From the NCBI RefSeq assembly GCF_030450125.1, contig NZ_CP123923.1, positions 6,519,501-6,583,500 on the forward strand: a DNA stretch of 64,000 nucleotides, in the 5' to 3' direction. The notes beneath the pieces are model-generated. The model searched no databases, had not been told where the DNA came from, and worked only from the letters and a program-made list of their open reading frames with translations. This document shows, piece by piece, positions 1 to 7,270 of this stretch. The stretch's first letter is position 1. Each line of letters begins with the position of its first letter. The translations under genes and the position numbers were made by a program. Source of the DNA: Streptomyces sp. WP-1 (GTDB taxonomy: Bacteria > Actinomycetota > Actinomycetes > Streptomycetales > Streptomycetaceae).

Positions 1-288
1 ACCGCGCAGATGCACCCGTACCAGTTCGTCGCCGAGTCGATGATCCCGGTGCGCGCCTTCGAGAACCAGCTCTACGTCGCGTACGTCAACCGGGTCGGGC
101 AGGAAGGGGAGTTCGAGTTCGTCGGCCTCTCCGTCCTCGCCGGACCCGACGGTGTCCCGCGGACCCGCGCCGGCCGCGCCGAGCAGCTGGTGTTCGCCGA
201 CGCCGACCCGGCCTTCCTGGCCGCCTCCCGCGAGGCCAACCCCTACCTGAAGGACCGCCGTCCGGACCTGTACGGCTCCCTGAGCTGA
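1..288 (+). CDS. C-terminal part of a carbon-nitrogen hydrolase (nitrilase superfamily), truncated by the window edge
   Basis: The open frame enters from the left edge; only the last 95 or so residues are visible. The text around PVRAFENQLYVAYVNRVG, FVGLSVLAGPDG and the closing LKDRRPDLYGSL is typical of the C-terminal half of nitrilase-superfamily amidases, where the strand carrying the ENQ-Y-VAYVNR motif follows the catalytic Cys. The catalytic Glu-Lys-Cys residues lie outside the window. The gene ends 64 bp before an aryl amino acid 2-monooxygenase-like gene in the same direction, so a role as the amidase acting on that enzyme's arylacetamide product is attractive, but this is inferred from context. 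Family assignment is fairly secure; substrate is unknown. Confidence 0.75.
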   Translation, partial: TAQMHPYQFVAESMIPVRAFENQLYVAYVNRVGQEGEFEFVGLSVLAGPDGVPRTRAGRAEQLVFADADPAFLAASREANPYLKDRRPDLYGSLS

Positions 289-352
289 CCCGACGCTCCC
301 TCGACCGGCCCTTCTCTTCTCTCAGTTCTTCCGCGCAAGGAGTCCGTACCCC

Positions 353-2065
353 ATGACGTCCACGGTGCCCAACGCCGTCGAGCACACCGACGGGCAGCAG
401 CCGCCGATCACCATGTTCGGCCCGGACTTCCCCTACGCCTACGACGACTACCTCGCCCACCCGGCGGGCATCGGCCAGATCCCGGCGACCGAGCACGGCA
501 CCGAGGTCGCCGTCATCGGCGGCGGCCTGTCCGGTGTCGTCGCCGCCTACGAGCTGATGAAGATGGGCCTCAAGCCCGTCGTCTACGAGGCCGACCAGCT
601 CGGCGGCCGGCTGCGCACCGTCGGCTTCGAGGGCTGCGACGAGGAGCTGAACTGCGAGCTGGGCGCGATGCGCTTCCCGCCCTCCTCCACCGCCCTCCAG
701 CACTACATCGACCTGGTCGGCCTCACCACCCGGCCCTTCCCGAACCCGCTGGCCGAGGCGACCCCCTCGACCGTCGTGGACCTCAAGGGCGAGTCGCACT
801 ACGCCGTCACCGTCGACGACCTGCCCCAGGTGTACCGGGACGTCGCCGACGCCTGGAACAAGTGCCTCGAAGAGGGCGCCGACTTCTCCGACATGAACCG
901 CGCGATGCGCGAGCGTGACGTGCCGCGCATCCGCGAGATCTGGGCGAAGCTGGTCGAGAAGCTCGACAACCAGACCTTCTACGGCTTCCTGTGCGACTCC
1001 GAGGCCTTCAAGTCCTTCCGGCACCGGGAGATCTTCGGCCAGGTCGGCTTCGGCACCGGCGGCTGGGACACCGACTTCCCCAACTCCATCCTGGAGATCC
1101 TGCGCGTCGTCTACACCGAGGCCGACGACCACCACCGGGGCATCGTCGGCGGCTCCCAGCAGCTGCCGCTGCGCCTGTGGGAGCGCGAACCGGCGAAGAT
1201 CGTCCACTGGCCGCACGGCACCTCGCTCGGCTCCCTGCACCCGAACGGCGAGCCGCGCCCGGCCGTGACCCGGCTGCACCGCACCGCGGGCAACCAGATC
1301 ACCGTGACGGACGCGAACGGCGACATCCGCACCTACAAGGCGGCGATCTTCACCGCCCAGTCCTGGATGCTGCTGTCCAAGATCGCCTGCGACGACTCGC
1401 TGTTCCCGATCGACCACTGGACCGCCATCGAGCGCACCCACTACATGGAGTCCAGCAAGCTCTTCGTGCCCGTCGACCGGCCGTTCTGGCTGGACAAGGC
1501 CGTCGACGACAGGGGAAATCCGACGGGGCGCGACGTCATGTCGATGACCCTCACCGACCGCATGACGCGCGGCACCTACCTCCTGGACGACGGTCCGGAC
1601 AAGCCGGCCGTGATCTGCCTGTCGTACACCTGGTGCGACGACAGTCTGAAGTGGCTGCCGCTGTCCGCGAACGAGCGGATGGAGGTCATGCTGAAGTCGC
1701 TCGGCGAGATCTACCCGAAGGTCGACATCCGGAAGCACATCATCGGCAACCCGGTGACCGTCTCCTGGGAGAACGAGCCCTACTTCATGGGCGCGTTCAA
1801 GGCCAACCTGCCCGGCCACTACCGCTACCAGCGGCGCCTGTTCACGCACTTCATGCAGGACCGGCTGCCCGCCGACAAGCGGGGCATCTTCCTCGCCGGC
1901 GACGACATCTCCTGGACGGCGGGCTGGGCCGAGGGCGCCATCCAGACCGCGCTGAACGCGGTCTGGGGCGTCATGCACCACTTCGGCGGCGAGACCGACG
2001 CGACCAACCCGGGCCCGGGCGACGTCTACGACGAGATCGCGCCCGTGGAACTCCCGGAGGACTGA
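353..2065 (+). CDS. Flavin-dependent amine oxidase, tryptophan/phenylalanine 2-monooxygenase-like
   Basis: A 570-residue soluble flavoenzyme. The ATG at 353 has AAGGAG 10 bases upstream. The FAD Rossmann motif G56-x-G58-x-x-G61 lies in VAVIGGGLSGVVAAYE. Further along, GAMRFPPSSTALQHYI, VICLSYTWCDDSLKW, FMGAFKANLPGHYRYQRRLF and a C-terminal FAD motif (IFLAGDDISWTAGWAEGAIQ) align by eye with remembered bacterial tryptophan 2-monooxygenase (IaaM), not with ordinary monoamine oxidases. Such enzymes convert an aromatic L-amino acid to the arylacetamide plus CO2, or oxidatively deaminate it. The upstream nitrilase-family gene would then give the arylacetic acid. Length fits the family. Whether it prefers Trp or Phe, or acts as an oxidase, cannot be read from sequence. 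Confidence 0.75.
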   Translation: MTSTVPNAVEHTDGQQPPITMFGPDFPYAYDDYLAHPAGIGQIPATEHGTEVAVIGGGLSGVVAAYELMKMGLKPVVYEADQLGGRLRTVGFEGCDEELNCELGAMRFPPSSTALQHYIDLVGLTTRPFPNPLAEATPSTVVDLKGESHYAVTVDDLPQVYRDVADAWNKCLEEGADFSDMNRAMRERDVPRIREIWAKLVEKLDNQTFYGFLCDSEAFKSFRHREIFGQVGFGTGGWDTDFPNSILEILRVVYTEADDHHRGIVGGSQQLPLRLWEREPAKIVHWPHGTSLGSLHPNGEPRPAVTRLHRTAGNQITVTDANGDIRTYKAAIFTAQSWMLLSKIACDDSLFPIDHWTAIERTHYMESSKLFVPVDRPFWLDKAVDDRGNPTGRDVMSMTLTDRMTRGTYLLDDGPDKPAVICLSYTWCDDSLKWLPLSANERMEVMLKSLGEIYPKVDIRKHIIGNPVTVSWENEPYFMGAFKANLPGHYRYQRRLFTHFMQDRLPADKRGIFLAGDDISWTAGWAEGAIQTALNAVWGVMHHFGGETDATNPGPGDVYDEIAPVELPED

Positions 2066-2084
2066 CCGGGCGGCACCGGCCCGG
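2066..2084. terminator. Possible hairpin terminator between convergent genes
   Basis: CCGGGC at 2066-2071 pairs with GCCCGG at 2079-2084, directly after the stop codon of the amine oxidase and facing the convergent LLM oxidoreductase. The stem is only 6 bp with no T-run, so the call is weak. Confidence 0.35.
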
Positions 2085-2105
2085 GACAGAGGCGCGGGCG
2101 GCCGG

Positions 2106-3035
2106 TCAGACCCCGGCGGCCCGCGCCTTCTCGAACACCTCGGCGGCGACGTCCGTCAGCTCCGCCGCGTCCCGCGCGGTGCTCTGGAGGTCGAGGAGGA
2201 TCTCCTCCAGGCCGATCTCCGCGTACTCCGCCAGGTCCCGCACGATCTGGTCGACGCTGCCCTGGAACGGACGGCGGTCGCCGCCCTCGTACGTCTCGCG
2301 CCGCAGCTCGGCGTTCACCCGCAGCACCGAGCGGATCGGCTCCGTACGGCCGCGCTCCTCGGCCAGTTCGCGCAGCTGCCGCCACTGGTCGGCGACCCGT
2401 GTGCCGCCCATGGCCACCGGCAGCCAGCCGTCGGCCTTGTCGACCAGGCGCCGCCAGGACCGCCGGTTGCCCGCGGCCAGCAGGATCGGGATCGGGCGCG
2501 CGGGCTTGGGCCCGACGACGGCCGGGGCGATGGTCGTCAGGGGGCCGTCGTGGGCGACCGGGTCCGGGCCCCACACCGCGCGGCACACGTCGATGATCTC
2601 GTCCAGCACCGCGCCGCGCTCCTCGAAGGGCCGTACGCCCGCGGCCGCGTACTCGTCCAGGGACCAGCCGGTGCCGAGGCCCGCCAGTACCCGGCCGCCG
2701 CTCGCCGCGTCGAGCGTGGCCAGCGCCCTGGCCAGCTGGAACGGCAGATGCAGCGGCGCCACCAGCACACTGGTGCCCAGTTCCACGCGCTCGGTGGCCG
2801 CGGCGGCCAGGGTGAGGGCGACCAGCGGCTCCGCCACCGAGCGGTACTCGTCGGGCCAGGGCAGGCCGTCGATGCCGTACAGCCCCTGGGTGGCGGGCTC
2901 CGGGAACAGGGCCCGTTCGAAGACCCACAGGCTGTCGTAGCCGATGCCCTCGGCGGCGCGGGCCACCGCCGGGACGTCCTTGCCGATCGAGAACTGCCGC
3001 ATCTGGGGGAGACCGAGACCGAGCCGGGTCGTCAT
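2106..3035 (-). CDS. LLM-class (luciferase-like) F420-dependent oxidoreductase
   Basis: A 309-residue TIM-barrel protein of the bacterial luciferase-like superfamily. It starts LGLGLPQMRQFSI, followed by GYDSLWVFERALFP, VELGTSVLVAPLHLPFQLARALATLD, GGRVLAGLGTGWSLDEYAAAGV and a C-terminal helical region. In actinobacteria this family usually uses coenzyme F420, sometimes FMN, for hydride transfer; the substrate cannot be predicted. The ATG at 3035 has AAGGAG 7 bases upstream. It follows the DUF5995 gene with 61 bp between and probably shares its transcript, and it converges on the amine oxidase. The cofactor is a family-level inference. Confidence 0.8.
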   Translation of the reverse strand: MTTRLGLGLPQMRQFSIGKDVPAVARAAEGIGYDSLWVFERALFPEPATQGLYGIDGLPWPDEYRSVAEPLVALTLAAAATERVELGTSVLVAPLHLPFQLARALATLDAASGGRVLAGLGTGWSLDEYAAAGVRPFEERGAVLDEIIDVCRAVWGPDPVAHDGPLTTIAPAVVGPKPARPIPILLAAGNRRSWRRLVDKADGWLPVAMGGTRVADQWRQLRELAEERGRTEPIRSVLRVNAELRRETYEGGDRRPFQGSVDQIVRDLAEYAEIGLEEILLDLQSTARDAAELTDVAAEVFEKARAAGV

Positions 3036-3096
3036 ACCAACGCTCCTTCACCATCGGGTTCTTGCCGAGCAGGGGGTTGTCGGGCGCGCGCCGCTC

Positions 3097-3801
3097 TCAG
3101 CACGCGAGCGGCGTCAGCAGCATCCTGCCCGCGAACCCCACCGCCGCGTCCAGCCGTTCGGCGAACTCCCCGGCGATGTCCGGGCTGTGCCGCAGCGCCC
3201 ACAGGGCCCGCGCCGCCGTCCAGGCCGCGTCCCGGGCGCGCTCCAGGCTCCAGGCGGCCAGGAGATGGGTGAGCGGGTCGGCGAGCTGGAGGAGATCGGG
3301 ACCCGGCATCAGGTCTTCGCGGACCCGTTCCTCCAGGGCCGTGAGGATCTCGCCGACATGGTCGAACTCGTCGGCCAGATCGGCGGGTTCGCAGCCGACG
3401 GTGCGGCAGGCGTCCACCACGGCGAGGGCCAGGTCGTGCCCGATGTGCGCGTTGACGCCCGCGAGCGCGAACTGGAGCGGCCGGACATGGGGGTGGCGGC
3501 GCAGCTGGAACAGCGGGCGCCAGCAGGCGGGCGGCCTCAGGTCCGCCTCGGCGGCGTCGATCGCGGTGAGGTAGCGCTCGGCGAAGCGCACGTCCAGCGC
3601 CGCGGCCGCCCGGGGATCGGGGAACTCCCCGGCGCCCAGACGCCGGTCGATGTCCTCGGTGACGGTGAGGTAGACCCGGTTGAAGACGGCGACGCCGTCC
3701 CGCTCGGGCAGGACGGCGGCCAGCGCCCGCATCCGGGAGACCACGGCCTCGACGGGGCCGGTGGTGCCGGCGGGGCCGATGACGGGGGACGACTGCGACA
3801 T
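3097..3801 (-). CDS. DUF5995 family protein
   Basis: A 234-residue protein, mostly helical, no signal peptide or membrane span. The central block RFAERYLTAIDA, CWRPLFQLRRHPHVRPLQFALAGVNAHIGHDLALAVVDAC is characteristic of the uncharacterised DUF5995 family. Its conserved His residues (NAHIGHDLA) look like a metal or catalytic site, but no activity is known to me. The ATG at 3801 has no strong ribosome site. It lies 76 bp downstream of the uracil/xanthine permease and 61 bp upstream of the LLM oxidoreductase, all on the minus strand. Confidence 0.65.
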   Translation of the reverse strand: MSQSSPVIGPAGTTGPVEAVVSRMRALAAVLPERDGVAVFNRVYLTVTEDIDRRLGAGEFPDPRAAAALDVRFAERYLTAIDAAEADLRPPACWRPLFQLRRHPHVRPLQFALAGVNAHIGHDLALAVVDACRTVGCEPADLADEFDHVGEILTALEERVREDLMPGPDLLQLADPLTHLLAAWSLERARDAAWTAARALWALRHSPDIAGEFAERLDAAVGFAGRMLLTPLAC

Positions 3802-3877
3802 GGGGGAAGGGTCGCAGCCCGGGCCCGGCCGGGGTGCCGACCGGCCCGGTGCGTCGCCGGAACGGGGGAACGGCTCC

Positions 3878-5278
3878 TTACGACTCCGCGGCCGGGGGCT
3901 TCCCGGACTCCGGGTCGTAGCTGGAGGTGCCCTCGTCCAGCAGCGGCGCCTGCTGCTTGAGGTGGGCCGGGGCGAAGGCGCGCAGCGCGTGGTAGCCGGT
4001 GATGACGACCAGGGTGCCCAGCGCGATACCGCTGAGCGAGAAGTTGCTGGTGAACTTCATGCTGACGTTGCCCACGCCGATGATGATGCCCGCGGCGGCC
4101 GGCACCAGGTTCAGCGGGTTGCGCAGGTCCACCTTGGCGTTGAGCCAGATCTGCGCGCCGAGCAGGCCGATCATGCCGTACAGGATGACCGTGATGCCGC
4201 CGAGCACACCGCCCGGGATGGCGGCCACGATCGCGCCGAACTTCGGGCACAGGCCGAACAGCAGGGCGAAGCAGGCGGCCGCCCAGTACGCGGCGGTGGA
4301 GTAGACGCGGGTCGCGGCCATCACGCCGATGTTCTCGGAGTACGTGGTGTTCGGCGGTCCGCCCACCGCGGTGGACAGCACGGAGGCGACGCCGTCGGCC
4401 GAGATCGCCGTACCCAGCTTGTCGTCCAGCGGGTCGCCGGTCATCTCGCCGACCGCCTTGACGTGGCCCGCGTTCTCCGCGACCAGCGCGATGACGACCG
4501 GGAGCGCGACCAGGATCGCCGACCACTGGAAGGACGGGCCGTGGAAGTGCGGCAGACCGATCCAGTCGGCCTTGGACACGCCCGAGAGGTCCAGCCGCCA
4601 GTGGTCGGTCAGCCTGCCGTCGCCGCCCACGGAGTGGATCCTGCCGAAGACCCGGTCGAAGACCCAGGAGATGCCGTAGCCGAAGATCAGCCCGAGGAAG
4701 ATCGCGATCCGGGACCAGAAGCCGCGCAGGCAGACCACCGCGAGCCCGGTGAACAGCATCACCAGCAGCGCCGTCCACTGGTCCTGCGGCCAGTAGGTGG
4801 AGGCGGTCACCGGGGCCAGGTTGAAGCCGATCAGCATCACGACCGCGCCGGTCACGATGGGCGGCATGGCCGCGTGGATGATCCGCGCCCCGAACTTCTG
4901 CACCGCGAGACCCACCAGGAACAGCACCACGCCGACGGCGAGGGTCGCGCCGGTCACCGTGGCGCTCGTGCCGCCCTGCGCGCGGATGACGGCGGCCACG
5001 CCCACGAACGACAGCGAGCAGCCGAGGTAGCTGGGCACCCGGCCGCGGGTGGCGAGCAGGAAGATGACCGTGGCGACGCCGGACATCATGATCGCCAGGT
5101 TGGGGTCCAGGCCCATCAGCACCGGCGCCACGAAGGAGGCGCCGAACATCGCGACCACGTGCTGGGCGCCGAGGCCCACCGTCCGGGGCCAGGACAGCCG
5201 TTCGTCGGGCCGTACCACCGCTCCGGGCGCGGGCGTCTTGCCGTCACCGTGCAGTTTCCAGCGCACGCCGAGGTCCAT
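3878..5278 (-). CDS. Uracil/xanthine permease (NCS2 family)
   Basis: A 466-residue polytopic membrane transporter of the nucleobase-cation symporter-2 family. The QHVVAMFGASFVAPVLMG block at residues 35-60 is the first NCS2 signature, and VAENAGHVKAVGEMTGDPLDD near the middle contains the substrate-binding Glu of the UraA fold. About 14 hydrophobic segments are evident, as the fold requires. The start at 5278 was chosen because NCS2 homology begins close to it; the open frame extends further upstream but loses similarity. It is divergent from the thioesterase gene and heads a minus-strand run with DUF5995 and LLM genes. Uracil versus xanthine specificity is undetermined. Confidence 0.85.
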   Translation of the reverse strand: MDLGVRWKLHGDGKTPAPGAVVRPDERLSWPRTVGLGAQHVVAMFGASFVAPVLMGLDPNLAIMMSGVATVIFLLATRGRVPSYLGCSLSFVGVAAVIRAQGGTSATVTGATLAVGVVLFLVGLAVQKFGARIIHAAMPPIVTGAVVMLIGFNLAPVTASTYWPQDQWTALLVMLFTGLAVVCLRGFWSRIAIFLGLIFGYGISWVFDRVFGRIHSVGGDGRLTDHWRLDLSGVSKADWIGLPHFHGPSFQWSAILVALPVVIALVAENAGHVKAVGEMTGDPLDDKLGTAISADGVASVLSTAVGGPPNTTYSENIGVMAATRVYSTAAYWAAACFALLFGLCPKFGAIVAAIPGGVLGGITVILYGMIGLLGAQIWLNAKVDLRNPLNLVPAAAGIIIGVGNVSMKFTSNFSLSGIALGTLVVITGYHALRAFAPAHLKQQAPLLDEGTSSYDPESGKPPAAES

Positions 5279-5413
5279 GGTGGGGTTTCGCTTTCTGTGG
5301 TGCGTCCTTGCGTCCTCGTGTCCGGGCAGCCGAGCGGGCCGGGGGACAGGGGGGTGTCCGCACCATTGTCGCCGGTCGTCGGCGCGCTCCGCGCACACCG
5401 TCCGCGCGGGGGC

Positions 5414-5439
5414 GCGCCGGGGGTGTGCGCCGGGGGTGT
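5414..5439. repeat. Two tandem copies of a 13-bp GC-rich unit
   Basis: The unit GCGCCGGGGGTGT occurs at 5414-5426 and again directly at 5427-5439, in the divergent intergenic region between the NCS2 permease and the thioesterase, about 25 bp upstream of the palindrome at 5464. Confidence 0.6.
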
Positions 5440-5463
5440 GCCCGGGGCGTCCCGGGGGGCGTG

Positions 5464-5479
5464 CTGAGCGGTCGCTTAG
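5464..5479. promoter_or_regulatory. Imperfect palindrome, candidate TetR-type operator over the thioesterase promoter
   Basis: CTGAGCGGTCGCTTAG is an inverted repeat with 7-bp arms, one mismatch and a 2-bp centre. The adjacent TAGTAT at 5478-5483 could be the -10 box of the thioesterase gene, so a bound repressor would block it. A closely related sequence with the same AGCGGTCG core lies at 25244-25261 before the acyl-CoA dehydrogenase. Confidence 0.5.
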
Positions 5480-5537
5480 TATGGATGACCGTACGTCCCG
5501 GGGGCCGCCCCCGGCCGCCTTGCCCCAGGAGTCCGCC

Positions 5538-5996
5538 GTGACCGTCGAAGCCCCCTCCGTCCCCGCCGTCTCGTACGGCCGGCTGATCCCCGTCACCGTC
5601 CACTTCGACGACCTCGACGCGCTCGGCCTGCTGCACAACGCCCGCTATCCGCTGCTGGTCGAGCGCGCCTGGACCGAGCTGTGGCACGAGCACGGCATCC
5701 GCTTCGACGGTGACTGGGTGGCGGCCGGGGACGCCTGCAACGCGGTGCGCGAACTGCGCATCGGCTACGAGGCCCCGGTCACCAGCCCCGGCCGCTACGC
5801 CGTGCACCTGTGGCTGGAACGGCTCGGCAACACCGGCCTGACCTACGGCTTCCGCTTCTGCTCGGCGGACGGCGCCGCGACCTACGCCCGGGGCGAGCGG
5901 GTGCTGGTCCGGCTCGACGCGACCACCCTGCGCCCGGCGCCGTGGAGCGACGGCTTCAGGGCCGTGGCCCGGGAACTGCTGCGGCCCGCGGGCTGA
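5538..5996 (+). CDS. Acyl-CoA thioesterase, hotdog fold (4HBT-like)
   Basis: A 152-residue single-domain protein. VHFDDLDALGLLHNARYPLLVERA carries the 4-hydroxybenzoyl-CoA thioesterase signature, an Asp followed by G-x-x-x-N and a long helix; the remainder has the five-stranded hotdog pattern. It should hydrolyse an acyl-CoA or aroyl-CoA. The GTG at 5538 was chosen because AGGAG at 5527-5531 is 6 bases upstream; an in-frame ATG at 5481 falls inside the promoter and operator region. The 3' end overlaps the convergent MFS gene by 41 bp. A related operator before the acyl-CoA dehydrogenase hints at shared control. Confidence 0.8.
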   Translation: MTVEAPSVPAVSYGRLIPVTVHFDDLDALGLLHNARYPLLVERAWTELWHEHGIRFDGDWVAAGDACNAVRELRIGYEAPVTSPGRYAVHLWLERLGNTGLTYGFRFCSADGAATYARGERVLVRLDATTLRPAPWSDGFRAVARELLRPAG

Positions 5997-7158
5997 CCTC
6001 CCGCGCCCCACCGCGCTCGGCGGAGCGCAGCACACCCGCGCACACCGTGAGCCCGCACGCGAGCACCGTCACCACGCCGAACGAGACCACCAGGCTGGTC
6101 GCCTGCGCCACTCCGCCGATCAAGCTGGGCGCGATCAGCCCCGAGGTGTAGGTGATGGTTGCCACGCCCGCGATGGCCTGGCTCGGGTTGGGCCCGGCGT
6201 GCCCGGCGGCGGCGAAGCACAGCGGTACGACGACCGCGATGCCGAGCCCCATCAGGGCGAAGCCGCCCATCGCCACCGCGGGCTGCCCGGCGAGCACCAC
6301 CAGCAGACCGCCGAGGACGGCCAGCACACCGCCTGCCCGGACCGTGCGCACCGCGCCGAACCGGTTCACCACCGCGTCCCCGGCGATCCGGGCCACGGCC
6401 ATCGTCAGCATGAACGCGGTGGTCGACGCCGCCGCGAGGGTGGCCGAGCTGTCCAGCCGGTCCCGCAGGAACACCGCCGACCAGTCGAGGCTCGCGCCCT
6501 CCGCGAACACCGCGCAGAAGCCGACCATGCCGATCAGCAGCGCGGAGCGGGGCGGCAGCGCGAACCGGGGCGGGGGCTCCTCGTCCTCGGTGGGCTGTAT
6601 GTCCGGCACCCAGGTGCAGGAGAGCAGGCCGAGCACGGTCAGGACGGCCGAGGCCAGCAGGAAGTGGGTGCGCGCGTCGGCCCCGAGGTGGGCGGCGAGG
6701 GTGCCGGCGGCCGAGCCGATCAGGGCGCCCGCGCTCCACATCCCGTGCAGGCCGGACATCACCGACTTGCCGAGCCGCCGCTCCACCTCGACGCCGAGCG
6801 CGTTCATCGCCACGTCCGCCATGCCCGCGCACGCGCCGTAGACGAACATCGCGAGGCACAGGGTGGGCAGATTCGGGGCGAGGGACGGCAGGACGAGGGA
6901 GAGGGTCCACAGGGCGATCAGCCCGCGCAGGGCGTTGCGGCTGCCGAAGCGGTGGCTGATCCGGCCCGCGAGCGGCATCGCGCAGGAGGCGCCGAGCGCG
7001 GTGAAGGCGAGCGCGAAGCCCAGCCGGCCCGCGCCGAGCGAGGCGTGGTCCTGGACCCAGGGCACCCGGGTCGCGAAGGAGCCGGTCACGGCGCCGTGGA
7101 CGGCGAACACGGCCGCGACGGCGTACCGCGCGCGGCGCACTGCGCTCAGGTCCCGCAT
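5956..7158 (-). CDS. MFS transporter (YbjJ-like)
   Basis: A 400-residue major facilitator protein with about 12 hydrophobic segments and no obvious extra domains. It opens with RRARYAVAAVFAVHGAVTGSFATRVPWVQD and the loop 2-3 motif is GRISHRFGSRNALRG. Similarity by eye is to the YbjJ-like group often paired with regulators. It is divergent from the ROK regulator with 112 bp between, a region holding a strong palindrome, so the ROK protein most likely represses it. The substrate is unknown; ROK partners often handle sugars. The last 41 bp overlap the thioesterase gene on the other strand. Confidence 0.8.
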   Translation of the reverse strand: MRDLSAVRRARYAVAAVFAVHGAVTGSFATRVPWVQDHASLGAGRLGFALAFTALGASCAMPLAGRISHRFGSRNALRGLIALWTLSLVLPSLAPNLPTLCLAMFVYGACAGMADVAMNALGVEVERRLGKSVMSGLHGMWSAGALIGSAAGTLAAHLGADARTHFLLASAVLTVLGLLSCTWVPDIQPTEDEEPPPRFALPPRSALLIGMVGFCAVFAEGASLDWSAVFLRDRLDSSATLAAASTTAFMLTMAVARIAGDAVVNRFGAVRTVRAGGVLAVLGGLLVVLAGQPAVAMGGFALMGLGIAVVVPLCFAAAGHAGPNPSQAIAGVATITYTSGLIAPSLIGGVAQATSLVVSFGVVTVLACGLTVCAGVLRSAERGGAREVSPRAAAVPGPRP

Positions 7159-7194
7159 GTCTGCGTTCCTCCCCGGGTGATGGCGCGTCGTAAA

Positions 7195-7217
7195 CTATCA
7201 GGGACCCTGCCTGATAG
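7195..7217. promoter_or_regulatory. Nested palindromic operator between the MFS and ROK genes
   Basis: CTATCAGG (7195-7202) and CCTGATAG (7210-7217) form a perfect 8-bp inverted repeat with a 7-bp spacer. A second perfect palindrome, CAGGGACCCTG (7199-7209), sits within it. The stretch is AT-rich for this genome and lies between the two divergent starts, as expected for an autoregulated ROK operator. Confidence 0.7.
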
Positions 7218-7270
7218 ATAGCGCTTATTCCGCCGAGGCCCCGCCCCGCCGATGTGGAAGGATCCCCGCC

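Noticed and set aside
3537..4778. Long minus-strand frame overlapping the DUF5995 and NCS2 genes
   Set aside because: Arg/Gly/Pro-rich shadow in a different frame from both motif-supported genes.
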